DNA of 64,000 nucleotides from Unio delphinus (Eukaryota; Mollusca; Bivalvia; Unionida; Unionidae), in assembly GCA_029339505.1 (NCBI GenBank), contig JAQISU010001239.1, forward strand, positions 8,828,501 to 8,892,500. The letters are read 5' to 3'. The notes under the pieces are model-generated. The model was not told the DNA's origin and did no database searches. It was given only the letters and a program-made list of their open reading frames with translations. Numbering within the stretch: the first letter of the stretch is position 1; the number at the start of each line of letters is the position of its first letter. Positions 12,204-19,576 of this stretch are shown here, piece after piece. The translations under genes were made by a program, and so were the position numbers.

Positions 12204-12656
12204 ATGTCGTATACCACTATTAATGTCACATTGACACCCGGTCAGATAAAGAAACTTCAATCGAGTTCATCTAAAAAATGTGGAACTACAATCACGCTAA
12301 AACATAATCAAATGACCGGCGGATCAAATAAACTATCGTTGACGAAAACACAGGTTAATCATTTTAATAGCGCCTTTAAAGAAAAAAAGGGAGTTCAGAT
12401 TACGCTATCTGCAGCTGCTATAGCAAATATGATTAAAACCGGAGGAATCTTTCCGTTGTTGGCTGCAATTCCAGGGTTGATTGCATCAGTGGCTCCATCA
12501 CTTTTTGGTGCGTTAGGAACTGGGGCAGCTGGAGCACTTGCTTCTGGTGTTGTCAATAAAATAATGGGTAAAGGTCTAAAATCCACGAGAAATAAAAAGG
12601 GAAAGGGATTCAGACTACCAGGAAGTCGATTCACGCGATACTACAAAACCAGTTAA
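12204..12656 (+). CDS. pVI-like hydrophobic minor capsid protein
   Basis: 150 aa. Residues 8-70 hold two related modules of the form LTxxQ(I/V)xx(L/F).Sxxx.KK...TL, at about 9-34 and 45-70. Residues 80-118 are a Gly/Ala-rich hydrophobic segment (GIFPLLAAIPGLIASVAPSL). The tail is basic and Gly-rich (GKGFRLPGSR). Polintons carry such proteins next to the capsid gene, and they are compared with adenovirus pVI, which disrupts endosomal membranes during entry. A TATA-like TTATATAAAA ends just before the ATG. The gene lies 42 bp after the capsid gene and just before the protease, which would be expected to process it. Function is inferred from family and context. Confidence 0.75.
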   Translation: MSYTTINVTLTPGQIKKLQSSSSKKCGTTITLKHNQMTGGSNKLSLTKTQVNHFNSAFKEKKGVQITLSAAAIANMIKTGGIFPLLAAIPGLIASVAPSLFGALGTGAAGALASGVVNKIMGKGLKSTRNKKGKGFRLPGSRFTRYYKTS

Positions 12657-12679
12657 CGGAGAAATCTTATGGATTTCCA

Positions 12680-13097
12680 ATGTCAAATTTTGATCTATTA
12701 GAAGCTGTAAAAAAAACTCCCAATAAAGCATTTCAGAGGTGTATTCATGAAAGATCAATTACCAGCACAACCACAAATACCAGAAACTGGCATAAGTAAT
12801 CTAGATGATAACACTGGACCTGGAACTCATTGGGTTTGTTACGCGATATATCCAGCGTCGATTATTTATTTTGACTCATATGGACTACCACCTCCGATTG
12901 AATTTGTCAAATATGTGTCAATGATTTCTTCGAGATCGCGAAGTAATTCAATTTGGTATTCAACGTTGCCCACGCAGACATTAACAGATCCTCCAATATG
13001 TGGACAAGAAACCCTTAACGCGTTAATGGTTATCTCGGCAAATCCTAAATCACCTCATAAAGCTATCCATGAGTACACAACAATGACAAAGTCATAG
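12680..13097 (+). CDS. Adenain-like cysteine protease, frameshifted near the N-terminus
   Basis: Maturation protease of the Ulp1/adenovirus protease fold (C48/C5). In the frame open from 12747 I see the expected active-site layout: His in GTHWV, Asp in YFDSYG, a Gln for the oxyanion hole, and Cys in PPICGQ eight residues after that Gln. The stretch FMKDQLP before the His domain is also typical. The ATG at 12680 (MSNFDLLEAVKK) lies in another frame; the two frames meet at a run of eight A at 12709-12716, one base too long or two too short. Total length would be about 138 aa, short but within the range for Polinton proteases. The second Cys of the usual CGxxC pattern is absent (CGQET). Confidence 0.82.
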
Positions 13098-13127
13098 AAT
13101 TTGAGAGATAGATCTAATATAACAACA

Positions 13128-13979
13128 ATGTCAGATATTTTTGGAAGATCAGTATCACGCGTTTCCACAGAAGGGGTTACTATCTCACAGGTAAAAAAAA
13201 TAGTCAACAAAGCTATCTCCGCGATAGCAAATTTAGATGAATTAAAAAAAATAGTTGATCAAATAACCAATATAACACAATTACAAAAAACCATCAGTGA
13301 CTCTGCCGCGGATACGAAAAACTACGTGACGATTATAACGATCATATAACCAAGTTTAATACTTTTACTAGTTTACAAAATTCCCTCATGGACAACATTG
13401 ATAAACCCGTGCTAGAATTTTTCGGAAATCCACCAGTGACCATACCAAAACTCACCTCGATAAAAGATTCTATATTGGAACTAGCAACTCTTCAATCCGA
13501 ATATGAAAAACACGTGAAACAGTTTTCAACGCTTCGTAGAAACATCGTTGATAAGTTTATTGGAACCTCATTTGATAAAATTGAAATAACCATTCCTGAT
13601 ATTAAAAAATCCATCGATGATCTTAAAACGACCACTAATAACATCGTAGCGGATGCAACAAGGATGATAGCAACAATTGAAAAAGTAAAAATTCCTCATG
13701 AGAGCATCAAAAATATCGTATACACGATTCAATACGGATCATATACGTGGACACCTACAAATAATATTTTACATGTTACTGCAACCGTAAAGGGAATTTA
13801 TCGATTAACTTTAGTGGCACCAACGTTGTTCATCTGGAGTCAATAATACGATATCAACGATCATCGACAAGGATACGATTGAACAATTCACGATTACATC
13901 AAACGACAACAACCTAGCTAGGGTTTCAATGTCATGGTATGTGGAATTCGTAGCTGATTTAAGTAAACAACTAAACTGA
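13128..13979 (+). pseudogene. Spike- or fibre-like protein, two frameshifts
   Basis: Three overlapping open stretches (13128-13349, about 13320-13846, about 13832-13979) read as one protein of roughly 283 aa if two shifts are allowed. The first break is at a run of five A (13317-13321), one base short. The second is near 13824-13832. The N-terminal 110 residues are rich in heptad-like Ile/Leu (VKKIVNKAISAIANLDELKK), suggesting a trimeric coiled-coil stalk. The C-terminal 90 residues look beta-rich (YGSYTWTPTNNILHVTATVK), like heads of viral fibres. Sitting between protease and minor capsid genes, it may be a vertex spike or attachment protein. This is an inference; no catalytic motif is seen. 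Confidence 0.6.
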
Positions 13980-13981
13980 TT

Positions 13982-13993
13982 ACTACGTTAATA
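13982..13993 (+). promoter_or_regulatory. ACTACGTTAATA motif before the membrane-protein gene
   Basis: Exact second copy of the 12-mer found before the capsid gene at 10727-10738. It is followed by AATAAA and then the ATG at 14000. Candidate late promoter or initiator. Confidence 0.4.
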
Positions 13994-13999
13994 AATAAA

Positions 14000-14569
14000 A
14001 TGTCATCGGCGACAGTATTTGAATATCGTTATAACACAGTCAAAGAATTTCAAAACAAACTTGAAGCGTTAATCACCGAGTATACTGTAAAAAAGAAAAA
14101 ATATCAGCGTAGAATCACCGCGTTAGATATTTCGATATACTCAGTTTCTGGTGTGATTGCCAGCGCTGGAATAATATTATCCTCGGTGACAATGATAGCT
14201 CCAGTTGTTGTTCCTATCGTAATTTCCGCCGCGGCAACAATCGCTGGATTATTCACCGGGATAACAAAAAAAATATCTTCGTGTTCTCAACAGAAGTTGC
14301 ACGATTACGCTGTTAGACTTATCACTGCGTCAAACGCCTATTCGGAATTATCAATGCTGATCCCGTCATCGATTGATGATCAAATAATATCCGACGATGA
14401 GTTCTCTAAGATGGTACGGTTGTATGATTCAACGATTTCAAAATTGGAGAGTGGTAATTACAATAACAATGGCAACTTCGTCACAAGAAATCCTTCAACG
14501 AATAGCAACAAACACCACAACGACAAAAACAAAGTTGATATCGGTGGTAACGAAAACACCAGAATTTAG
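14000..14569 (+). CDS. Two-helix membrane protein of unknown function
   Basis: 189 aa. A charged helical N-terminus (residues 1-42, with KKKKYQRR) is followed by two hydrophobic segments at about 44-62 and 64-88 (SVTMIAPVVVPIVISAAA). A helical region ending in DEFSKMVRLYDSTI comes next. The last 40 residues are Asn/Thr/Lys low-complexity and overlap the start of the minor capsid gene by 101 bp in another frame, so that tail is probably read-through rather than a conserved domain. It may sit in a host membrane or an internal virion membrane. It could also play an entry or exit role. I do not recognise a named family. The ACTACGTTAATA motif lies just upstream. Confidence 0.7.
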   Translation: MSSATVFEYRYNTVKEFQNKLEALITEYTVKKKKYQRRITALDISIYSVSGVIASAGIILSSVTMIAPVVVPIVISAAATIAGLFTGITKKISSCSQQKLHDYAVRLITASNAYSELSMLIPSSIDDQIISDDEFSKMVRLYDSTISKLESGNYNNNGNFVTRNPSTNSNKHHNDKNKVDIGGNENTRI

Positions 14570-16505
14570 CGTTGAATTTAATCCTCCGTTGGCTGCATCT
14601 GCAATCGCGCTAACACCATTAAGATGCTACTACAGTTGGCCCAATGTAAGATCAACACCGTTCAATGGTAAACCTCCCAAAAACAGTTTTACATTCTCGT
14701 ATAGAAAAACTAAACCAGATGGAACAAAATCCGAACCAACCACACATACAATACATATACCAACAGGCGCATACGATATCGAAGACATCAACGAAGCAAT
14801 CATAGAATCCATCGAGGGGATAACAGGGCCAAATATCATCGAAATCAAAGATGAAAAGGATAAATCTCCTATTGAGATTCATGGGCATGAACCGCTGTTG
14901 TCAACGGTCATTGAAGTAAATTCACCTGACTACGCCGTAGATATATATAACAGCTCAATTAGAAGTCTACTGGGGTATCCTGAGTTTATTCCAGGCACCG
15001 TTGATATAGCGGATCTACCACCGGAACCAATAAAATCCGACTTTGTATCAACGAAAAAAGATTATCACGGGTTTGATCTTGGTGATGTTGGTAGTATACC
15101 TAAGATATCATATGAAATTTTTATACATTTAGCCGGGCCTCTTCCCGTTATTGATGATGATTTAAAAATCACTGAAACTTTCACAGATATTAATAGAAAT
15201 TTTAATCGATTTCTGAGTTATATTGTAACAGCAATTAGTACAATCCCACCTAACCGAGATGATGTCATCAAGTACGTAGAAGTGTGTAATAGAATTATCG
15301 CCGACATGGAAAAGTATAATCAGGATAATATGAAACGTATAATAAACAGTCCTAATCCTGAAACGAGAACAGCATTTGCAGCAAAACATAAAATCCGCGT
15401 CGAAGACATTCCCACGTTTAAGCTTCCAGGATATAACGTACCATGGATGCGAGGAAAACTCAGCGACACCATCGATGAATTCTTCCCACGGATTCACAAA
15501 GCATGGCTGGATAGTCTTCCCGCGGTTCATTACTCATCACCAGAACCTAGCAAATCTGACTTTTTCACTAATGATCCACCAACAACAGATCCAAAGTTCA
15601 ACTACAACTTCGATATTAGTTTTCTACGACCTCAAGATATTTATCAAAACTATTCATACAACGTCTACGACGGAACAGAAACCGATGTACTCGGTAAATA
15701 CGAATACAACGAATATGGTAGAATAGTGTGGAGATTTGCTCTTGGTGACCAAGGTGTATTTGTGGTCTCAGAGAAATCACTTACTGGGATCTTCAACTCG
15801 ATGAAGCAAATGTTCCAGGTGAAATTAAATCAACTTCGAGGACATCTACAACAATCTCTGTTGCTAGATTTAACAACTCAGCGTGATACAATCAAACAAC
15901 AACAACAACAATTAAATCAGATTATCGCCGATATGAATTTTCTCAATGATAGATTACTCTCGTTGGTCTACGAAGATAAATCACCAAATAGAGAAAAATT
16001 CAAACGGGTGTTTTCACGCACCAATGACAACTTAGTGTTTATGAAATTCCAAGGTTGGGATGTACCAGCGATGAAAGCATCAACGAATAAACTCATCAAT
16101 TATTTCTTTCCGCAGATTCACGCGTTATGGTTTAAAATAAATCCACCAAATGAAATCTTAACATCAACGAATTCAGTGTACCGCGGCAACAAACATAGAT
16201 CTCCCGGCAACGTTGATATATCATCTGTGATTGCAATACACGTTATCTGTGATGGTATCTTAGGAAGTTTCTCCGTGGACGTTTCAAAATCAAACAACGC
16301 CAATCAAGGATATATCATGTACACGTTTTCTCCAGACGTATCTTCGGGAAGTCTCATAGTGAAAAACCCACCTAATTTGACTTATCTTGAGCCGGTTAAT
16401 CCATTTCTGTCCAGGATGAATTTTTCAATAACCGACCAAGAATTTAACCTGATTGACCTTCGCGGGGAAACACTACAAATAACGCTAGATGTGAAAAGTT
16501 CTTAA
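14469..16505 (+). CDS. Penton-like minor capsid protein with duplicated insert
   Basis: 678 aa from the ATG at 14469 (MATSSQEILQ); an upstream in-frame ATG at 14397 lies inside the previous gene and is less likely. The first 170 residues (FSVEFNPPLAASAIALTPL, HIPTGAYDIEDINEAI, SSIRSLLGYP) and the last 95 (IAIHVICDGILGSFSVDV, TYLEPVNPFLSR, RGETLQITLDV) together look like the single jelly-roll penton protein of Polintons, which fills the fivefold vertices. Between them lie about 410 residues with a repeated module: VPWM...IDEFFPRIHKAW at about 316-351 and VPAM...INYFFPQIHALW at about 523-559, each after a helical stretch. A Gln-rich coiled coil (KQQQQQLNQ) precedes the second. The gene is intact. 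Confidence 0.82.
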   Translation: MATSSQEILQRIATNTTTTKTKLISVVTKTPEFSVEFNPPLAASAIALTPLRCYYSWPNVRSTPFNGKPPKNSFTFSYRKTKPDGTKSEPTTHTIHIPTGAYDIEDINEAIIESIEGITGPNIIEIKDEKDKSPIEIHGHEPLLSTVIEVNSPDYAVDIYNSSIRSLLGYPEFIPGTVDIADLPPEPIKSDFVSTKKDYHGFDLGDVGSIPKISYEIFIHLAGPLPVIDDDLKITETFTDINRNFNRFLSYIVTAISTIPPNRDDVIKYVEVCNRIIADMEKYNQDNMKRIINSPNPETRTAFAAKHKIRVEDIPTFKLPGYNVPWMRGKLSDTIDEFFPRIHKAWLDSLPAVHYSSPEPSKSDFFTNDPPTTDPKFNYNFDISFLRPQDIYQNYSYNVYDGTETDVLGKYEYNEYGRIVWRFALGDQGVFVVSEKSLTGIFNSMKQMFQVKLNQLRGHLQQSLLLDLTTQRDTIKQQQQQLNQIIADMNFLNDRLLSLVYEDKSPNREKFKRVFSRTNDNLVFMKFQGWDVPAMKASTNKLINYFFPQIHALWFKINPPNEILTSTNSVYRGNKHRSPGNVDISSVIAIHVICDGILGSFSVDVSKSNNANQGYIMYTFSPDVSSGSLIVKNPPNLTYLEPVNPFLSRMNFSITDQEFNLIDLRGETLQITLDVKSS

Positions 16506-16550
16506 AGAACTTTCAAGTCCTAAAAGGACTTCAAAATCGTAAACGATTTT
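16495..16550 (+). terminator. Three tandem hairpins at the 3' end of the minor capsid gene
   Basis: Consecutive short palindromes: AAAGTTCTT/AAGAACTTT (16495-16513, spanning the stop codon), AAGTCCT-AAA-AGGACTT (16515-16531), and AAAATCGT-AA-ACGATTTT (16533-16550). An A-run follows at about 16574. They could mark transcript ends for the late genes. The third resembles the hairpin after the ATPase gene. Confidence 0.5.
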
Positions 16551-16597
16551 CACTTGCAATTTCGCTTACAATTAAAAAAAAAACAGCTGCTTTAATA

Positions 16598-16873
16598 ATG
16601 TATCAACACGTGCTAGTATCTATCCAACACAAAGAACTTCTTGAACAAGCTATCAGAGAGGTATTCAACGGCAACACAACAAGTGAGTTTTACGTGGATA
16701 TAGTCATAGATAACCTTTCACCCACGGAAAAGTTTCTATTGACTGATTATCAAATGTTAAATCTTCAGCAGCACGGTAACACCACTGTACGATTAACCCG
16801 TGATCAAATAATGCAATCCACCCATTCATGCTTATCCGTGCAGAATCTCAAAGCGATATTGTATATTTTCTAA
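16598..16873 (+). CDS. Small Polinton protein, 91 aa
   Basis: Starts at ATG 16598 after TTTAATA. Residues 47-72 (LTDYQMLNLQQHGNTT then VRLTRDQIM) repeat the LTxxQ...L..G.TT..L...Q pattern seen in the N-terminal half of the pVI-like protein at 12204-12656. It may therefore be a truncated relative of that module without the hydrophobic segment. No catalytic motif is visible. It is the last plus-strand open frame of the left half, just before the minus-strand gene at 17017. It may be a minor virion or regulatory protein; this is weak inference. Confidence 0.45.
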   Translation: MYQHVLVSIQHKELLEQAIREVFNGNTTSEFYVDIVIDNLSPTEKFLLTDYQMLNLQQHGNTTVRLTRDQIMQSTHSCLSVQNLKAILYIF

Positions 16874-17016
16874 AATGACTGGGAAAAAAAATCACTAGAT
16901 TATACTTCCCTGTTGTTGTACACACAATTGTACTTCCTCGTTACATGCACAGGTTTTACAAACTTTGTTCTAGTAATAATCGGAGACGCATTCATGGGTT
17001 ATACAAAGGAGGCTCT

Positions 17017-17367
17017 TTACGCGTGGGGCTCCATTAACGTTTTAAACTGCCTCACCTTACAATTAATAAGTTTCCTTTGTTCATACTCGGAACTTAATTG
17101 CTTCCGTATATGTTCGACTATCTTACATAATGGTACAAACACATTAACGTCTTCGGTATTAACTAAGCTTTCACGAATAAACTTTTGAATTTGCTTAATT
17201 AAAAAATATTTCTTAGCGAGTACATATTTTCCATGTTGCTCTGCAAATTCTATATCCGAGAAATCGTTCATGATTTGATCACAATCTAACCCTGAACATA
17301 GTTTAATACTCTGGTCTTTAAGCTTATTGATTTCAATAATAACACATTTGAGATTTTCAGAATTCAT
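17017..17367 (-). CDS. Hypothetical helical protein
   Basis: About 116 aa from the Met at 17367 (MNSENLKCVII), chosen because CATATATA lies directly before it; an upstream Met at 17415 would add a hydrophobic leader. The sequence is charged and predicted helical throughout (EINKLKDQSIK, KYFLIKQIQKFIRESL, IVEHIRKQLSSEYEQRK), with four scattered Cys. It ends KTLMEPHA. It is transcribed away from the repeat block at 17495. I do not recognise it. The opposite strand is also open over part of this stretch but is less protein-like. Confidence 0.4.
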   Translation of the reverse strand: MNSENLKCVIIEINKLKDQSIKLCSGLDCDQIMNDFSDIEFAEQHGKYVLAKKYFLIKQIQKFIRESLVNTEDVNVFVPLCKIVEHIRKQLSSEYEQRKLINCKVRQFKTLMEPHA

Positions 17368-17494
17368 ATATATGAAAAAGTATATTTGTTGAATTGCTTG
17401 AAAATGGAAACTCAAAGAGTTTCACAAAATGAATTCTGGACACGCTAAGGTGTTGGTCATCTTAGCATATCCAGAAGCTTAGTGAGATGATTAT

Positions 17495-18160
17495 CGACGG
17501 CACACACAACCCTTGATCTAGTGTGGTAGGCGATTGTATTGACATATATACGACGGCACATCAATCCCTGATCTAGTGTGGTAGGCAATTGTATTATACA
17601 TCACGAAGCGTATTCCCCACGAGTAGAGTCTAACTCATCAAATAATGTGTTTGACCTACAAGAGGATACGTTTGGTGCGTGGACAAACACAACACAAATA
17701 GGTGATTATGGTATAATACAATCAATGACAATGGATGACGACGGCACACACAACCCCTTGATCTAGTGTGGTAAGGCGCTTGTATTGACATATATACGAC
17801 GGCACAACAACCCCTTGATCTAGTGTGGTAAGGCGGTTGTATTATACATCACGAAGCGTATTCCCCACGAGTAGAGTCTAACTTGTCAAATAACAGGTTT
17901 GACCTACAAGAGGATACGTTTGGTGTATGGACAAACACAACACAAATAGGTGATTATGGTATAATACAATCAATGACAATGGATGACGACGGCACAGGAC
18001 ATGGACAAACACACAACACAAATAGGTGATTATGGTATATTACAATCAATGACAATGGATGACGACGGCACAACAAACGATTATAGGTGACACAATGAAT
18101 GAATTGATTTCAATGACAATGGTATGTACAATGAATTGTTTTCAATGACAATGGATGACG
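17495..18160. repeat. Composite tandem repeat block in the Polinton centre
   Basis: Two unit types alternate. Unit A (about 55 bp) begins CGACGGCACA and holds TTGATCTAGTGTGGTA; copies start near 17495, 17550, 17738 and 17796. Unit B (about 145 bp) begins CATCACGAAGCGTATTCC and ends AATGACAATGGATGA; full copies are at about 17597-17737 and 17845-17985, with a partial copy at 18003-18060 and ragged ends to 18160. The whole A-A-B set therefore repeats with a period of about 245 bp. It sits between capsid and replication gene blocks. Confidence 0.85.
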
Positions 18161-18174
18161 CGGGCTATTCTACA

Positions 18175-18273
18175 TTCAAGTACACAAAAGCAAACCTGAA
18201 ATCGAAACCTGGTTTGAATGTCAATAATAACGTTCACCCCACGTGACGGTGTGGGTTTGTTTTTGTACTTGAA
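18175..18273. promoter_or_regulatory. Large imperfect stem-loop with CACGTG core
   Basis: The arms are TTCAAGTACACAAAAGCAAACC (18175-18196) and GGTTTGTTTTTGTACTTGAA (18254-18273), nearly perfect complements. A second, inner palindrome (CACCCCACGTGACGGTGTGGG) contains the E-box CACGTG. TATA boxes follow at 18288 and 18310. It may be a promoter/enhancer or a replication structure. Confidence 0.5.
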
Positions 18274-18287
18274 TTTCGGCTAAGCCC

Positions 18288-18295
18288 ATATATAA
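18288..18295 (+). promoter_or_regulatory. TATA box candidate(s) in the Polinton centre
   Basis: ATATATAA at 18288-18295, with a second TATATAA at 18310-18316, directly after the stem-loop. No convincing gene starts at the usual distance on the plus strand, so the transcript could be non-coding or reach genes further right. Confidence 0.4.
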
Positions 18296-18684
18296 CACAG
18301 ACGGATTTGTATATAACCACTCATTACAACGAAGTGACATAGAGAGGTGTGGTGCTTGTAATCATCTGTTGTGTTTGTTAGCGATCACTGACAACGTTGA
18401 AAACACGCGTAATACTTGAAACAGACACTAAAAAAAAGAATTAAATACGACGTGTGTATAAAACAGTTCTGTTAATACTTGAAAAAAGACGAAATTGATT
18501 ATATTCTGTTAAGATTTCATAATAGCGAAACCATCCAATCAAAAACTACTTCCGCGTTCACCAACGGTAACTCTGTCATTAGTGATTTATCACACACGCG
18601 TTACCTAACGGAGTTATTCCCCTTGCGAATGGAAAATCGAAGATGGGAATCCAAAGGATTTCAAACAATGCAAGTTTACGTACT
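18296..18684. other. Polinton spacer between TATA boxes and the HNH gene
   Basis: No supportable gene. AATACTTGAA occurs at 18411-18420 and again at 18474-18483. A 71-codon plus-strand open frame (18479-18694) has no ATG at its start and no recognisable content. Confidence 0.5.
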
Positions 18685-19175
18685 TTATACATAAACAAAT
18701 CGAATTTTATTATTGAAGCGTTTTGAAAAAGCGGTCTTGGTTATACTCGATGCAACGCAATGAATAGAATACGGATAAATATCGAAATACCTACCAGCTG
18801 AATACAAAGATTGAAAAACTATCTCCGTGTTATTTTCAGTATTAAACAACTTTACAGGTCTAGCATTTTTCGAGTATTTCCCAGTCCCACCTCGTTTTGT
18901 GTTTTCGCGTTGTGTAATAGCTTGTAGATTCGATAAAGAATTGTTCTTACGATTTGAGTCAATATGATCAATAACAAGGCCATCCTTGATCGTTCCGTTA
19001 AATACTTCATCGACGAAACGGTGATTGAGATGATTTTCCCTCCAGCTTTAAACATCAAATATCCCACACCATTATTACACCCAACCGCCTTCTTGAGTCT
19101 ACAGTGTCTGACAATACCATCACGAGAAGCTTCATAGTTTTCAATAACAGGATGTCTTTGAAATTCTTGGTTCAT
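18685..19175 (-). CDS. HNH homing-type endonuclease, one frameshift
   Basis: About 163 codons. The N-terminal part (ENYEASRDGIVR, NNGVGYLMFKAGGK) resembles the NUMOD4/DNA-contact lead of HNH homing enzymes. The catalytic part in the next frame has the classic pattern HRFVDEVFNG, VIDHIDSNRKNNSLSNLQ, then QRENTKRG, giving the His, Asn and His metal-binding residues. The tail YSAGRYFDIYPYSI is typical of the NUMOD1-like helix-turn-helix used for site recognition. The frames meet at a run of four A on the coding strand (plus-strand 19034-19037), one base short. Such enzymes cut DNA and often spread as selfish genes. Whether it serves the element or is a passenger is unknown. Confidence 0.82.
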
Positions 19176-19192
19176 TTGTATACATAATACTT

Positions 19193-19534
19193 TTATTTGT
19201 CTAATTCATTATTTGGTTGAGATATAACATTGAGAAATCTTTCTATGTAGTCTTGAGCAGTTTTTATGATTTTGTCGTTGGCAACGTCATTGACAGCGTC
19301 GGGGTTTTTTATTCTTCGCTTGTCATAATAACGCTTCAACTCTCTATAACGCTTACCCCCGCAATTAATGCATAACTGCGACCTGCCTCTAACACCTACC
19401 CCGCAATACAGGCACGGAAGAGGACCATTGCTCCCCCGACGAAAACTTTGCATATGATACCCACAGAATTCATTTCTGCATGATTTGTTACATGGAGTCT
19501 TTGATCCAATCATAAGCCATTTACAATGATTCAT
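19193..19534 (-). CDS. Small zinc-binding protein
   Basis: 113 aa. Two Cys/His clusters are visible: C4..C15-x3-C19..C24-x2-H in MNHCKWLMIGSKTPCNKSC and FCGYH, then CLYC...CINC with spacing C-x2-C-x11-C-x2-C. The C-terminal half is basic then helical (RYRELKRYYDKRR). Likely a compact zinc-ribbon DNA/RNA-binding or regulatory protein. It is divergently paired with the polymerase gene, with only 42 bp between their ATGs, so the two probably share a promoter. It follows the HNH gene's start by 17 bp on the same strand. The function is not known to me. Confidence 0.7.
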   Translation of the reverse strand: MNHCKWLMIGSKTPCNKSCRNEFCGYHMQSFRRGSNGPLPCLYCGVGVRGRSQLCINCGGKRYRELKRYYDKRRIKNPDAVNDVANDKIIKTAQDYIERFLNVISQPNNELDK

Positions 19535-19576
19535 TATATAATATTTTTCTATTTAAATACTTGTTTTAATTATAAT
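19535..19576. promoter_or_regulatory. 42-bp divergent promoter region
   Basis: AT-rich gap between the ATG of the zinc protein (minus, 19534) and the ATG of the polymerase (plus, 19577). It contains TATATAATAT at about 19535-19544 and TTATAATAT just before 19577, TATA-like in both directions. Confidence 0.45.

Noticed and set aside
15162..15530. Antisense and +2 open frames in the minor capsid gene (also 14630-14888 and 15376-15726)
   Set aside because: Shadows of the intact 678-aa frame.
16913..17188. Plus-strand open frame with hydrophobic stretch
   Set aside because: No ATG start; overlaps the more protein-like minus-strand gene at 17017-17367.
17495..18160. Regularly spaced repeats resembling a CRISPR array
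   Set aside because: Unit lengths (55 and 145 bp), conserved spacers and an animal genome context do not fit; it is an ordinary composite tandem repeat.
18479..18694. 71-codon open frame before the HNH gene
   Set aside because: Starts with TTG only, has no recognisable motif and overlaps the 3' end of the HNH gene.
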